Shown here: positions 25,479-35,081 of the stretch, in pieces
How the letters are laid out: every line of letters starts with the position of its first letter
Position numbering within the stretch: the first letter of the stretch is position 1
NCBI RefSeq assembly: GCF_026419855.1
Contig: NZ_JAOAKP010000002.1
Span: forward strand, 1 to 62,179
Reading direction: 5' to 3'
Length of the DNA stretch: 62,179 bases
Source of the DNA: Methanothrix sp.
Lineage (GTDB): Archaea; Halobacteriota; Methanosarcinia; Methanotrichales; Methanotrichaceae
Notes under the pieces: model-generated
Seen by the model: only the letters and a program-made list of their open reading frames with translations
What the model was told of the DNA's origin: nothing
The model's database searches: none
Translations under genes and position numbers: made by a program

Positions 25479-26492
25479 TTATTGCTTCCAGCGTCTTGGG
25501 TACACACCGGGATCCATTATCACCCTTTCGGTCGATGCGATTATGCCGCTCCTCGCAGCAACCATCTCATCGCTCGAGAGCTTGGCCCTGCCGATCGCAA
25601 CCGCCTCGCCCTTGAGGGTGTAGATAACAACGAAATCGCCCCTGTTTATATCTGTTTCCAGGCTCAAGAGACCCGGAGCTGCCAGGGGCGCTCCATGGCA
25701 GATCGCATCAACGGCATTATCAGATACGACAAGCCGGGGAAGGTGCCTGAGGGCCATCTCGACCGGCAGAATCGCCCTCCTGAGCGCGCTCTCATCCCCG
25801 CTCTCGCTCCAGATCTCGTATGCATCTTTGAGATTGTGCAGCGTGACGAGCGTCTCATCCTCTGCGAATGGCCCGGCCTTTGTCCTTCGCAGCTCCTCCA
25901 TGTTAGCGCCGCATCCGAGCGCGAGCCCCATGTCGTAGCAGAGCTTTCTGATATACGTCCCTGCCTCGCACCCGACCCTCATCAGCACCCTCTGCCCCTC
26001 GATCTCCAGGACCTCGATGTAGTATATCTTCCTGGTTCGAAGATTTCTGGCGACGCTCGACTTCAGTGGAGGCCGCTGGTAGATCTCCCCCGCGAACTCC
26101 TCGCATACCTCCAGGACCTTCTTCCGGGGAACCTGCTCATGAGTCCTCATCAAGCAGATGTACTCCTTGCCGGCTGTGAGCAGAAACTCCACAACCCGCG
26201 TCGCATCGCCCGTGAGCACCGGAAGTATGCCTGTCACCCTGGGGTCCAGGGTGCCGCTGTGCCCCGCCTTCTCTATCCCCAGAATCCTCTTGACCCAAGC
26301 GACGACCTCGTGGCTCGTGGGTCCCGACGGCTTGTCGAGATTTATCGCGCCAAGCCTGAGATGCTCCTGGAGCGGTCTCCTGTCCGGATAGCAGCCGTAG
26401 GATGGATCGGTGGAGCCCTCACGTCTCACTATTGTTTCCCTCATGCGCTCCGAGGGAAGCCGTGCTCTGGGGATCCCTGATATGGATTCCAT
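25479..26492 (-). CDS. truB: tRNA/rRNA pseudouridine synthase, Cbf5/TruB family
   Basis: 337 residues. This is the catalytic subunit of H/ACA ribonucleoproteins, also able to modify tRNA U55. Catalytic motif GHSGTLDPRVTGILPV carries the conserved aspartate, and YICLMRTHEQVP and GTYIRKLCYDMG are typical. A C-terminal PUA domain ends the protein (IINRGDFVVIYT-like region to IMDPGVYPRRW). Start ATG 26492 sits 3 nt past the cmk stop; the longer open frame runs over cmk. It is the last protein gene of the ribosomal superoperon. Confidence 0.93.
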   Translation of the reverse strand: MESISGIPRARLPSERMRETIVRREGSTDPSYGCYPDRRPLQEHLRLGAINLDKPSGPTSHEVVAWVKRILGIEKAGHSGTLDPRVTGILPVLTGDATRVVEFLLTAGKEYICLMRTHEQVPRKKVLEVCEEFAGEIYQRPPLKSSVARNLRTRKIYYIEVLEIEGQRVLMRVGCEAGTYIRKLCYDMGLALGCGANMEELRRTKAGPFAEDETLVTLHNLKDAYEIWSESGDESALRRAILPVEMALRHLPRLVVSDNAVDAICHGAPLAAPGLLSLETDINRGDFVVIYTLKGEAVAIGRAKLSSDEMVAARSGIIASTERVIMDPGVYPRRWKQ

Positions 26493-26494
26493 AC

Positions 26495-27013
26495 CTATCT
26501 CAGTGCCCTGACAGCCGCAAGTGCGATCGATAGCGTGCCCTTCTCGTCCCATCTGCCTGTATCGATTATCAGATCGTATATGCTCAGATCGCTGATGTCT
26601 ATGTTGTAGTACATCCTGTATCTTCTGGCCTCGCACTCCTCCCGCGCCCTGGCCTCTGAGAGGGCCTCCTCGAGAGACTTGTTCTCCCTCTTCGCTATCC
26701 TGCTGGCCCTCACACTCAGCGAGGTCTTGAGCATGATCTTCAGGTCGGCATCGAGCATGTGTCCTGCGAGCCTGCCCTCGAATATCCCGCTGCCGCTCTT
26801 CGCGAGGCTCCGCTGCGCGTCATCGATCATGTAATCGATCTCAGGCCCCTGCTCTGCAAGCCGCCCGAGTTCCTTCAGCGTCAGCCCACGCTCCGCTGCA
26901 ATCCTCCTGAAGAGATCCCCGGAGTTGACCCATCTCAGGCCGAGCGCCTCGGAGAGTCCCCTCGCAAGCGTGCTCGTTCCAGAGCCCGGTGGACCGCTGA
27001 TTGTTATTATCAT
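26495..27013 (-). CDS. cmk: cytidylate kinase (archaeal type)
   Basis: 172 residues. Phosphorylates CMP and dCMP with ATP. The P-loop is SGPPGSGTSTLARGL, followed by WVNSGDLFR and a lid region rich in Arg (REECEARRYRMYYNID). The short archaeal form is the usual one in this operon. The start overlaps the DUF106 stop by 4 bp (27010-27013). Confidence 0.93.
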   Translation of the reverse strand: MIITISGPPGSGTSTLARGLSEALGLRWVNSGDLFRRIAAERGLTLKELGRLAEQGPEIDYMIDDAQRSLAKSGSGIFEGRLAGHMLDADLKIMLKTSLSVRASRIAKRENKSLEEALSEARAREECEARRYRMYYNIDISDLSIYDLIIDTGRWDEKGTLSIALAAVRALR

Positions 27014-27615
27014 TCCATACCGCCGATGTCAAGCGCTTTTCTTATTATCTGGGATATCGGGATCGAGCAAACGAAGTACCAGTAGAACCAGTAGAGTATT
27101 GGCCCCCAGACGATCTGGTTGATATTCTGCTCTCCCCAGAACGGGAAGACCATGGTTATGCTGTGCTGGTCTATGTAGAGATAAGCCCACATGAAGAGCG
27201 GCACAGAGACGATTCCGATGTACGCCATTGGCTTTAGCTGCATCTTCATCATCTTACTCTGGTCACCCATCATCTCCAGCTGTTTGTTCTGGAGCTGCTG
27301 GACACGTGCCTGATCGCCTGCGAGCTGGGCTGCCCTGAGCTCAGCCTGGAACTCCCGCATCTTCATCTGCTGCTCCCTCAGGAAATCCCAGTCCATCGTG
27401 TATTTCTGTATGAGGCTTGCGTACAGGCCTGTTATCGCAGCGAGCACGAAGAGCACCATGTGGAACGGCAGTATCTCCGGAAGCCATCCTATGACCAGCT
27501 CCATGGCCATGCCTATGGCCACCCTGAACTCGTGGCTCACCATTATCCCTATGGTGAGCACAGCGCCCACGCTGAGCGCAACCGTATCGATCGATTCTAC
27601 GATCCTGGACCTCAT
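27010..27615 (-). CDS. DUF106/EMC3-like membrane insertase (archaeal Oxa1/YidC relative)
   Basis: 201 residues with four hydrophobic spans (near 13-33, 50-68, 133-150 and 168-190). A long charged coiled region between the second and third spans is rich in Met, Gln and Lys (REQQMKMREFQAELRAAQLA). This layout is that of archaeal DUF106 proteins, which belong to the Oxa1 superfamily with EMC3 and TMCO1 and are inferred to help membrane protein insertion beside SecY. It overlaps secY by 4 bp (27612-27615), fitting a shared role. Confidence 0.88.
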   Translation of the reverse strand: MRSRIVESIDTVALSVGAVLTIGIMVSHEFRVAIGMAMELVIGWLPEILPFHMVLFVLAAITGLYASLIQKYTMDWDFLREQQMKMREFQAELRAAQLAGDQARVQQLQNKQLEMMGDQSKMMKMQLKPMAYIGIVSVPLFMWAYLYIDQHSITMVFPFWGEQNINQIVWGPILYWFYWYFVCSIPISQIIRKALDIGGME

Positions 27616-29225
27616 GCGCTCTCTCCGAAGATCCTCTGCATCATCGGGTACATCTCCTGGATCTGCTCGCTGGCGATCTGCTCATAGAGCCTGTACATTA
27701 TCGAGACCGCGAGCAGCAGGCCGGTACCTCCTGCGCCTCCGAGCGTTCCCAGGAGGCTCGCTATAACGGTGAGCAGCCCGATAATCGCGCCGCCGATGAC
27801 CGTCACCTTTGGGATGTACCGCTCCATGAGCCGCTCTATGCTGGCCGGACTTCTCCTGTATCCGGGTATCTGAAGGCCTGACGCGTGAATCTTTGCAGCT
27901 ATGCTCTTCGCCCCCATCCCGGTCGTCTCGATCCAGAATATGGCGAATATTATGCCGCCTATTATCAGGAAGGCCGTATCCGTGAGCAGGTGGAGCCAGA
28001 TCTGCCATCCGGCTATCGGGTTTATTCCGAGCTCCACAAGACCAGGTGTCGACTGGGAGACCATGCTCGGGATCCAGTCGCTCGGGCCATGGATCGGCGA
28101 AAGGTAGTACATTAGCCCTGATACAGGCTGTGGCGATGTTGCGCTTATCGGAGCACCTGTGGCCGCATCGAACTTCGCTGATGAGAGAAACGTCCCGAGC
28201 CAGCTCTGATATCCGGTGTAGACGATCCTGACGCCCTCTGCGGTCGTCTCAGCTGTCGTCACAGTCCCCAGTTTTGCGGTGAGCAGCGCGCCGACCATCT
28301 CGATGTTTGCCTGAAGCGCCCTTACCAGGATCATAGGCAGAACGCTTGCGTACACGAGCTTCACGGGGAACCTTCCCCTGGCGCCCCTCACCCTGCTGTG
28401 CGCCAGCGGGATCTCTATCCTGGTGCTCTCGACGAACACGACCAGAAGTATTATTCCCACCGTGGATATGAGCGCGAGGAGCCCGCCTGTAACGAATATG
28501 AACTTCAGCCCCTCTGATGTGAAGATCTCATCCAGCCCTATGAGCCCAAGCCTGATTATCGATATCCATTTTGGGATGATCCCTATGGGTAGACCGCCGT
28601 CGCCAGTTGCCCAGTTGAACAGACCTGTGACAAGCTGCTGGCTCACGCCCGCGACTATGAAGAGGCCGACGCCAGAGCCGATTCCCCACTTGGAGACAAC
28701 CTCATCCATGTACAGTATTAAAACGCCGCCCAGGCATACCTGGAGGAATATGATGAGCGAGATTATGGACAGTGAGACACCAAGCGTTGTGGCGAGCGTC
28801 TGGTCCGGCAGCAGGTACCCACCGGTGATCTGCGGGAGAGCCTCGACAACGATCATCACGAACACGAGGGCCTTCTGCGTTCCCTGAAATATCGCCTGGT
28901 CCCGTGGATCCCTCAGGTTGAGCTTTATTATCTCAGCGCCGACGAGGAGCTGAAGGACGATGGATGCTGTAACTATCGGGCCTATTCCCAGGAGCATGAG
29001 AGATCCAAATGAGCCCGCGAAGAACGCTCTATAGTAACCGAAGAGGTCGATGGAGTGCTTGGAGAGGCCGAAGAGAGGGATGTTGGAGAGCACGAAGTAG
29101 AGCAACAGTATTCCGACCGTCCAGCCCAGCTTCCTCTTGAAGTGGACGTGGCCAGCAGGCCTCTCCACAGCAGGGAGCCTCTTGACGAATGGCTCTATCG
29201 CATAGAAGAAACTTTGCTGGTTCAT
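27612..29225 (-). CDS. secY: preprotein translocase subunit SecY
   Basis: 537-residue Sec61-alpha homologue with about ten membrane helices, forming the protein-conducting channel. Recognisable parts are the plug region (LFGLSKHSIDLFGYYRAFFAG), LMLLGIGPIVTASIVLQLL and the cytoplasmic loop RIEIPLAHSRVRGARGRFPVKLVYASVLPMI. It is longer than many archaeal SecYs because of an extracytoplasmic segment before the late helices (SSAKFDAATGAPISATSPQP to GWQIW). It overlaps rpl15 by 4 bp. adk, often next to secY in archaea, is absent here. Confidence 0.95.
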   Translation of the reverse strand: MNQQSFFYAIEPFVKRLPAVERPAGHVHFKRKLGWTVGILLLYFVLSNIPLFGLSKHSIDLFGYYRAFFAGSFGSLMLLGIGPIVTASIVLQLLVGAEIIKLNLRDPRDQAIFQGTQKALVFVMIVVEALPQITGGYLLPDQTLATTLGVSLSIISLIIFLQVCLGGVLILYMDEVVSKWGIGSGVGLFIVAGVSQQLVTGLFNWATGDGGLPIGIIPKWISIIRLGLIGLDEIFTSEGLKFIFVTGGLLALISTVGIILLVVFVESTRIEIPLAHSRVRGARGRFPVKLVYASVLPMILVRALQANIEMVGALLTAKLGTVTTAETTAEGVRIVYTGYQSWLGTFLSSAKFDAATGAPISATSPQPVSGLMYYLSPIHGPSDWIPSMVSQSTPGLVELGINPIAGWQIWLHLLTDTAFLIIGGIIFAIFWIETTGMGAKSIAAKIHASGLQIPGYRRSPASIERLMERYIPKVTVIGGAIIGLLTVIASLLGTLGGAGGTGLLLAVSIMYRLYEQIASEQIQEMYPMMQRIFGESA

Positions 29226-29596
29226 AGTACCACGGCTTCACCGCCAGCTGCCTCGATCTTGCTTCTGGCTGAGCTGGAGAAGGCAGCTGCGGCGACTGTA
29301 AGCCTTCTTGTGACCTTTCCCTTTCCCAGGACCTTCACACCGTGCAGCTCTATCCTGCCCTCCGGCCCAACCATTTCATTCAGAACGCCGACATTGATGG
29401 TCTCGATGTCGAAGGAGTTTGGCCGCACGAACCCATGTTTGCCCATGGGCTCCCCGCGTATTATCGAGCGAACCCAGTGATGCTTGCATGTGCCAGCATT
29501 GCCGCGCCCGCCTCTGGAGCCGCCTCCTCTCTGGTTCTTGTGCTTTCCATGGTAAGTCCTGTGACCGCGCTTCTCCTTCGTATGCTCCCTGACCAT
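29222..29596 (-). CDS. rpl15: 50S ribosomal protein uL15
   Basis: 124-residue archaeal form. The basic glycine-rich N-terminus (KEKRGHRTYHGKHKNQRGGG) threads into rRNA, and the C-terminal domain ends in KVTRRLTVAAAAFSSSARSK. The frame overlaps secY by 4 bp. It is a member of the spc-like part of the superoperon. Confidence 0.96.
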   Translation of the reverse strand: MVREHTKEKRGHRTYHGKHKNQRGGGSRGGRGNAGTCKHHWVRSIIRGEPMGKHGFVRPNSFDIETINVGVLNEMVGPEGRIELHGVKVLGKGKVTRRLTVAAAAFSSSARSKIEAAGGEAVVL

Positions 29597-29600
29597 GATA

Positions 29601-30056
29601 TCACCTCATCTTCTTTATGAGCTCGGCTATCGATTCGTGATATCCAAGCTCTCCGCCTTCCTTGACGCTCTTCTTTATCCCGCGGTGGCCCTTGCGTGGG
29701 GGGTGCAGCCTGAACACCGGCTTTATGCCGAAGTCCTTCAGGTTTGCAGCTCCTGCGCATACAGCCTCCGCAAGCTCGCGTATGCTCTTGTATGGAGAGA
29801 TCTGACGGACCAGATCATCTGTAAGGCGCCTGTTTCCGCTGAGCCTGCCGCGTCTTTCCAGGACCATGGCGAGCAGATCCGCATCTGCCCTTCCCCAGGC
29901 GACGTAGTCCTTTACCACCTGGATCATCCCGCGGTAGTGCTCATCCTCTCTCACAAACACGCAGTGGTTCACCCTGTGGAGACGGAGCATGCTCAGGGTA
30001 TCTCTGATCTGAGGCTTTGTGTTAACCTCTCCCCTGAGCCTGATTATCGCGTACAT
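29601..30056 (-). CDS. rpl30: 50S ribosomal protein uL30
   Basis: 151-residue archaeal/eukaryotic (L7-like) form, longer than bacterial L30. The N-terminus is [20 protein letters not shown], and the C-terminal extension contains [17 protein letters not shown] use ATG 30056 rather than TTG 30062; the latter overlaps the rps5 stop. Confidence 0.95.
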   Translation of the reverse strand: MYAIIRLRGEVNTKPQIRDTLSMLRLHRVNHCVFVREDEHYRGMIQVVKDYVAWGRADADLLAMVLERRGRLSGNRRLTDDLVRQISPYKSIRELAEAVCAGAANLKDFGIKPVFRLHPPRKGHRGIKKSVKEGGELGYHESIAELIKKMR

Positions 30057-30058
30057 CC

Positions 30059-30673
30059 TCAAGACCTCACAGTTATGGTGTTAAGGAGCGCATTGTAGGT
30101 CGCCTTGGCGAAGTTCAGGGTTGTCCTCGTAGAACCCTCTGTCCTAGTCCACACGTCCTTTATGCCGGCCATCTCCATGACCTTCTTGGCAACATCTCCG
30201 GCAGCCAGTCCGAGGCCCCTGGGGGCAGGCATGAGATATATCCTGACGCTGCCAGAGCTTCCAGATACCTTGTACGGCACGGTGTGCGCCTGGCCACAGC
30301 CGCACTCCCAGCTACCGCAGCCCCTGTTGATCCGGACGACGTTGATCTTCGCGTTCTCTATGCCCTTCTTTATGGCCCCACCTACCTGAACATCCTTGCC
30401 ATGGCCTATACCGATGTATCCGTCCCTGTTCCCGACTATGACCGTTGTTCTGAATTTCACCCTTCGCCCGGAGTCGGTCATCCTCTGCACCATGGTTATG
30501 TCCAGGACCTCATCCTCGAGGCCGGGGAGCAGAAGATCTATAATCTGATGCTCTTTGATGGGAAGGCCAGACCTGACCGCCTCCTCGAATGTCGTGACCT
30601 GTCCCTCGTAGACAAGTCTGCCGAGCCTGGTCTTCGGTATCCATTCCTCTTCCGTCTCGTAACCCTTGATCAC
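30059..30673 (-). CDS. rps5: 30S ribosomal protein uS5
   Basis: 204 residues. The double-stranded RNA-binding-like N-domain contains [22 protein letters not shown], and the C-domain contains [21 protein letters not shown]. It acts in decoding fidelity at the mRNA entry site. It lies between L18 and L30 as in other archaea. Confidence 0.96.
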   Translation of the reverse strand: MIKGYETEEEWIPKTRLGRLVYEGQVTTFEEAVRSGLPIKEHQIIDLLLPGLEDEVLDITMVQRMTDSGRRVKFRTTVIVGNRDGYIGIGHGKDVQVGGAIKKGIENAKINVVRINRGCGSWECGCGQAHTVPYKVSGSSGSVRIYLMPAPRGLGLAAGDVAKKVMEMAGIKDVWTRTEGSTRTTLNFAKATYNALLNTITVRS

Positions 30674-30677
30674 GATC

Positions 30678-31187
30678 TCACCCCAGTATCTTCTCCCTCG
30701 CGGCCTCGAACTGTGAGACCACGTCCACTCCGGTGTAGTCCCTTATGACCTCTCCACGGATTCTTGAGTCGTCCGGGAAGACCTCCGGGCTGTGGGGCAC
30801 GTTCACTCCAGCATCAACAACTCCCTTAAGGGCGGCATACACCCTGCTCCCTCTGGAGTTCGAGTGCAGACCTATGTCGAGTATGCCCTCATCATACCCC
30901 AGTGCGAGCATCTTCTTGCCGAAGAGCAATCCTGTGAGGTAAGCAGCAGGCACGTTGCCTGTGCTGTGCTGGAACCCGTAGTTCCTGAGCTCCTTGGAGC
31001 TGACTGTGAGCAGCGTTCTGTCACCCTTGAGCTCAGCGATGATCAACTGTATTGTGATATTTGCATTGCCCTTCCTGACAACCACCCTGGGCTTTCTGGA
31101 GAGGATGAGCCTGTATCTGACATGATAGTCGGTCCTGCCCTCTCTCCGCCTTCTGAAGGGTACCCTGTATCGCGGTCCTGTAGCCAA
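30678..31187 (-). CDS. rpl18: 50S ribosomal protein uL18
   Basis: 169-residue archaeal L18 (eukaryotic L5-like), a 5S rRNA-binding protein. Recognised by [20 protein letters not shown] at the N-terminus and the [15 protein letters not shown] and [19 protein letters not shown] segments. Gaps are 4-6 nt to its neighbours. Confidence 0.96.
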   Translation of the reverse strand: MATGPRYRVPFRRRREGRTDYHVRYRLILSRKPRVVVRKGNANITIQLIIAELKGDRTLLTVSSKELRNYGFQHSTGNVPAAYLTGLLFGKKMLALGYDEGILDIGLHSNSRGSRVYAALKGVVDAGVNVPHSPEVFPDDSRIRGEVIRDYTGVDVVSQFEAAREKILG

Positions 31188-31193
31188 ATAGCA

Positions 31194-31652
31194 TCACTCT
31201 CTCATAAGGCCTTTCGCCTTGATGTAAGCATCGAGATGCGCAATGCTCCTGTACTCTCCACCTTTCGCCTTTCTGTACAGCAGCCTGTATGCGTGTCTGT
31301 CGATCTTCTCGCTATCCCTCATCTCCCGGAGACGCCTCCGGAGTGCTCTGATCCTGCTGATCCAGACCTCCTTTGGAGGAGTTCTGGCGCCCTTCGCACC
31401 CCTCCTGCGACCGGGCCCTTTTCTGTGGCCGTATGCCCTCTTCTCAGCTCTCAACCTGAACCTGGCGCGGCTGTTGCCCTTCTTGGGCTTTGCCTTTATA
31501 TTGCCGGCCTCGATCTGAGCGCGTATATCCTCTCTTGTGATGGCATCAGCCAGCTCGCTGGCCACCTCCGGGTCCGGGTTGATCCACACCCGGCTCTCTC
31601 CGACACCGAGCTCGCTTGCTGCCAGCCTTCTCTGAACGCTGAAGTTGGGCAC
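31194..31652 (-). CDS. rpl19e: 50S ribosomal protein eL19
   Basis: 152 residues, archaeal/eukaryotic-specific. The N-terminus PNFSVQRRLAASELGVG is followed by a basic middle (KGNSRARFRLRAEKRAYGHR) and a long C-terminal helix. It starts at GTG 31652, adjacent to the rpl32e stop. Confidence 0.95.
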   Translation of the reverse strand: MPNFSVQRRLAASELGVGESRVWINPDPEVASELADAITREDIRAQIEAGNIKAKPKKGNSRARFRLRAEKRAYGHRKGPGRRRGAKGARTPPKEVWISRIRALRRRLREMRDSEKIDRHAYRLLYRKAKGGEYRSIAHLDAYIKAKGLMRE

Positions 31653-31653
31653 C

Positions 31654-32028
31654 TCACTCGCCTCCGGTCTTGGGGTTCAGTATCTTCAGGTTCATCTCCC
31701 TGGCCATGGCCTCGATCTTCTCCCTCTTGCGCATTCCGACGGTCCTGGCGATCCTGATCGCACATCCCTCAGCCTTCTTCAGGTCATCCACGCATCTCAC
31801 CAGAACCTCTTTGAACCCTGAGGGGTGCAGGCCCCGAACAGCCCTCGGGCTCCCAAAGCCAGGTCTCACAAGACGCCCTTTCGCTCTGATCTGCTGCCTG
31901 AGCTTGTTGTGCAGACCCCTTGGCCTGCGCCAGCTTTCGCTGAGCCTGGCCTTCTTGTGTGAGTCGTGACGTCTGAACTCCGGCTTCTTCGCCTTCTGTC
32001 TGGCTCTCGCCCTGAGCAATCTGTCCAT
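31654..32028 (-). CDS. rpl32e: 50S ribosomal protein eL32
   Basis: 124 residues. Recognised by the FRRHDSHKKARLSESWRRPR region, GLHNKLRQQIRAKGRLVRPG and the GLHPSGFKEVLV segment. No bacterial counterpart. It lies between L6 and L19e in the usual archaeal order. Confidence 0.95.
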   Translation of the reverse strand: MDRLLRARARQKAKKPEFRRHDSHKKARLSESWRRPRGLHNKLRQQIRAKGRLVRPGFGSPRAVRGLHPSGFKEVLVRCVDDLKKAEGCAIRIARTVGMRKREKIEAMAREMNLKILNPKTGGE

Positions 32029-32034
32029 CTCTGC

Positions 32035-32565
32035 TCACCTCTTCTCCACCAGGTATATCCCATCCTGGAATATCCTCACATCGAATCCTCTGACCCTGGT
32101 GGCCTGCTCTATGTTTGCCATCGTCTGGCCCACTGCCTCCCTGTCTACGCCTCTGATCAGTATCTCGTCCTTGCCGACCTCGACCTTCGCATCTCCGACG
32201 ATTGTTGCGAAACGCGGCTTCCTCTCGCCGAGGAAGTTGCTTATGACAACCTTTCCGTCGGCTACCTTAACCTGAATCGGGAAGTGCGAGTATACCACCT
32301 TCATCCTGTACTCAAAGCCGTCCGTGACACCCTTGATCATATTCTTGATGTGTGCAGTTATTGTCCCAACCATGGCCAGGTGCTGCTTTTTTGTCACCTC
32401 TGATCTGATCAGTACCTCTGAGTCCTCTCTCTTTATCTCTATGCCTGGATACCAGAGCTCCCTGGACAGCTCACCCTTAGGCCCTCTGACTTTAACATCA
32501 CGGCCTGATATCTGGACATCAACGCCATCCGGGATATCCAAACGACGAACCACCTCTTTGACCAT
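32035..32565 (-). CDS. rpl6: 50S ribosomal protein uL6
   Basis: 176 residues, two related alpha/beta domains near the sarcin-ricin loop. It begins MVKEVVRRLDIPDGVDVQIS, contains VKGPKGELSRELWYPGIEIK-like residues, and ends GRDV..RIFQDGIYLVEK in style. ATG 32565 is preferred because GGTGAT is correctly spaced; the frame opens at 32574. Confidence 0.96.
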   Translation of the reverse strand: MVKEVVRRLDIPDGVDVQISGRDVKVRGPKGELSRELWYPGIEIKREDSEVLIRSEVTKKQHLAMVGTITAHIKNMIKGVTDGFEYRMKVVYSHFPIQVKVADGKVVISNFLGERKPRFATIVGDAKVEVGKDEILIRGVDREAVGQTMANIEQATRVRGFDVRIFQDGIYLVEKR

Positions 32566-32574
32566 GATAATCAC

Positions 32575-32964
32575 CTAGTACACATAGGCCAGCAGATGGC
32601 CGCCTATGCCACGCGCCCTGGCGTCGGTGTGTGGCATCACACCCTGGCTGGTGCTCAGTATCAGCACCCCGAAGTTCCTGGCGGGGAGGAAGCGCCTCTC
32701 CCACTTCTCCAGTTCTGCGACCTTGGTGGCGAACCTGGGCTTTATGACACCACAGCGGTTTATTCTTCCCAGCAGCTTGACCTTGAACATGCCCGACTTC
32801 CCGTCGTCGATGAACTCGAACTCGCCGATATACCCCAGATCTGCCATGACCTTGAGGGTCATGGCTATGAGCTTGGATGCCGGCTTGATTATACACTCGG
32901 GCTTGCCGACGTTCTCAGCGTTCTTTATTGTGGACATCGCATCAGCGAGCGGATCTAGCAACAT
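32575..32964 (-). CDS. rps8: 30S ribosomal protein uS8
   Basis: 129 residues, a primary 16S rRNA binder. The start [17 protein letters not shown] and the end [20 protein letters not shown] are typical archaeal S8. ATG 32964 with GGTGA is preferred over GTG 32973. Confidence 0.96.
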   Translation of the reverse strand: MLLDPLADAMSTIKNAENVGKPECIIKPASKLIAMTLKVMADLGYIGEFEFIDDGKSGMFKVKLLGRINRCGVIKPRFATKVAELEKWERRFLPARNFGVLILSTSQGVMPHTDARARGIGGHLLAYVY

Positions 32965-32973
32965 AATCTTCAC

Positions 32974-33117
32974 CTACGAGTATTTCTCGAAGCCCATCTC
33001 CCTGGCGATCTCACGGAAGCACTGTCTGCACAGGTATATGCCGTACTTCCTGACCAGCCCGGGCTTCCTCCCGCAGCGCCTGCATTCGTTAGCGCCTCTA
33101 CCAAATTTCTTCTTCAT
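32974..33117 (-). CDS. rps14: 30S ribosomal protein uS14, zinc-binding form
   Basis: 47 residues, read directly between rpl5 and rps8. It starts [20 protein letters not shown], has a zinc site of two CxxC pairs (ECRRCG and LCRQCF), and ends [13 protein letters not shown] overlap with the rpl5 stop (33114-33117) couples translation. Confidence 0.95.
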   Translation of the reverse strand: MKKKFGRGANECRRCGRKPGLVRKYGIYLCRQCFREIAREMGFEKYS

Positions 33118-33623
33118 GCAGCCTCCACGACCCGAACTCCAAACCTCTTCTGGATGAACTCGATAGCCTCGTCCCTCTTGACCTTATGCGAGTTTGGAAG
33201 CTTTCTGCGGGCCACACGTCTCTTTGCTATACGGTATCCTGCTCTCCTAAGCGATACCGCCACATCCATGCCGAAGATCCCTATCTCCGGATCATACTTC
33301 ATCCCCGGAAAGTCCGTGTGCTCCTCGATTCCGAAGGCGAAGTTGCCGTTCTCATCGAACTGGCTCCTTTTTATTGTGTTTCCAACCACCTTGAACGCCG
33401 TCTCCAGGAACTCCTCGGCTGCCCTGCCTCTGAGCGTCACACGTGTGCCTATCGGCTCTCTCTTCTTTATCCCGAATGCCGGAAGGGTCTTCTTCGCCCG
33501 GGACCTGATAGGAGTCTGGCCTGTGATCTCTGAGAGAATCGTCTCCGCATTGACAAGCCTCTGGCCGCTCTCGCCCACGCCTATGTGGACAACGACCTTG
33601 TCTATCCTGGGCTCCAGGTTCAT
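33114..33623 (-). CDS. rpl5: 50S ribosomal protein uL5
   Basis: 169 residues, a 5S rRNA binder of the central protuberance. It shows [19 protein letters not shown] and [20 protein letters not shown]. The C-terminal basic helix is archaeal-like. It overlaps rps4e and rps14 by ATGA-type junctions. Confidence 0.96.
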   Translation of the reverse strand: MNLEPRIDKVVVHIGVGESGQRLVNAETILSEITGQTPIRSRAKKTLPAFGIKKREPIGTRVTLRGRAAEEFLETAFKVVGNTIKRSQFDENGNFAFGIEEHTDFPGMKYDPEIGIFGMDVAVSLRRAGYRIAKRRVARRKLPNSHKVKRDEAIEFIQKRFGVRVVEAA

Positions 33624-34330
33624 CTTCCAGCCTCCAGCTCGATAACGGGCGCGCCCCTGCCTATCATGAATACATAGTCGACGATCGTATCTATCTCCTT
33701 GTCATCTGCGGATATTGTGACCCTGTTCGGCATCGAGCTTCTCACTATCTGCACGGATTTGATGCGGCCTGTTTTTCCTGTATGAGATCCGCCGGTCACC
33801 ATCGCCAGGTTACCGACCTCGAACTTTATGACGTCCTCGATGCTTCTCTCCGGCAGCGAGATGAGGAGCGAATCGCCGGTCCTGAACTCACCCTCTGCGA
33901 TTATGTTGGACCCATCGCTGAGGTTCAGCTGTGTGCGGTTGCCTTTAAGAGTTGTTTTGTTCTCTATCCTGACGAGCTTTCTCGGCTTGTCAGGCTGGAT
34001 CTCTATGAGCACAAAGTACCCCTTCGTGCTCTTGATCATCCTGTACTGTTTGTTGAGAGCTGGCACTGTTATGACATCGAAGAGTCCCACAGGAAACCTC
34101 GCATCCTTTCTCACAGTTCCGTCTACCAGCACCCCGCCCTCGTGAAGGATCCTCTTGACCTCGCGCGCGTTGTCTGCAAGCTTCAAAAGATCCCTGACAA
34201 CGACCATCAGAGGCAGGCTCTCCTCAGCTGAGTGCGGGCCAGGTCTCGGCGTTGCTATCCACTTGCTGGTCTTCCTCGGTATCGGCCAGCTTCTGGGTAT
34301 CGTGACTCTCTTCTTGTGCACCTGAATCAC
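33620..34330 (-). CDS. rps4e: 30S ribosomal protein eS4
   Basis: 236-residue archaeal/eukaryotic S4e. Modules in order: N-terminal basic segment ([20 protein letters not shown]), S4-like RNA-binding domain ([20 protein letters not shown]) and a KOW motif ([19 protein letters not shown]). It overlaps rpl24 and rpl5 by 4 bp each. Confidence 0.96.
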   Translation of the reverse strand: MIQVHKKRVTIPRSWPIPRKTSKWIATPRPGPHSAEESLPLMVVVRDLLKLADNAREVKRILHEGGVLVDGTVRKDARFPVGLFDVITVPALNKQYRMIKSTKGYFVLIEIQPDKPRKLVRIENKTTLKGNRTQLNLSDGSNIIAEGEFRTGDSLLISLPERSIEDVIKFEVGNLAMVTGGSHTGKTGRIKSVQIVRSSMPNRVTISADDKEIDTIVDYVFMIGRGAPVIELEAGR

Positions 34331-34677
34331 CTGGAGAATATCTTCTCGCGCTCGTCGTCGTCGAGATCAAGCTTTGTGATCATTACATTTGATGGATGTA
34401 TGGGGCGTGGGACCTCTGTCCCGTCAGCACGGAAGTTGCTGACGCCGGTGACTGTTATCACACCTCTCTTCAGATCCACGCTCAGAACCTCGCCCTCAAC
34501 GCCCGCGTTATCACCACGCATAACCTTCACTGTATCGCCTTTCTTGACCTGAGCGCTCCTCTTCTTGTACTCCTTCCTGAGCTCCGGACTCAGCATCGCG
34601 TGCATCAGCTTCTGCCTCATGTGGAGTGGGGCGTTGAACCTGGCCTTCCTCTGCTTCCGTGGTTGCTTGCTGATCAT
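34327..34677 (-). CDS. rpl24: 50S ribosomal protein uL24
   Basis: 116 residues with a KOW domain ([20 protein letters not shown]). The start at ATG 34677 ([19 protein letters not shown]) fits relatives; ATG 34683 and GTG 34686 also lie in frame and overlap the rpl14 stop. Confidence 0.94.
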   Translation of the reverse strand: MISKQPRKQRKARFNAPLHMRQKLMHAMLSPELRKEYKKRSAQVKKGDTVKVMRGDNAGVEGEVLSVDLKRGVITVTGVSNFRADGTEVPRPIHPSNVMITKLDLDDDEREKIFSR

Positions 34678-34682
34678 AACCA

Positions 34683-35081
34683 TCACACTATCATAGCTGC
34701 TGATGATGCGATCTTCCCGAACCGCTCAGCCACTTCCCTGGCCACAGGCCCCTTGATCTCGGAGCCCTTCGGAACGCCCTCGTCATCTGTTATGACTGCA
34801 GCGTTGTCCTCGAACTTGACCCTGAGACCATCTGGCCTCCTGAACTCCTTCTTCTGTCTGATTATCACAGCATTGAATATCTGCTTCCTCATCTCAGGAG
34901 TTCCTTTCTTTACGGAGACCACGACCATGTCACCTATGCCAGCGCAGGGCTGCCTGTTCTTGACACCGCGGTACTTCTTCACGGAGACAACGAACAGCGT
35001 CCTGGCGCCTGTATTGTCCGCACACTCGAGATACGTTCCGGTGTTTATCGACCTCGGGATCTTGGCCTTGTTTCCCTTCAT
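34683..35081 (-). CDS. rpl14: 50S ribosomal protein uL14
   Basis: 132 residues. The conserved [19 protein letters not shown] and [19 protein letters not shown] segments are clear. ATG 35081 overlaps the rps17 stop by ATGA. The longer open frame (to 35132) is a reading into rps17. Confidence 0.96.
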   Translation of the reverse strand: MKGNKAKIPRSINTGTYLECADNTGARTLFVVSVKKYRGVKNRQPCAGIGDMVVVSVKKGTPEMRKQIFNAVIIRQKKEFRRPDGLRVKFEDNAAVITDDEGVPKGSEIKGPVAREVAERFGKIASSAAMIV

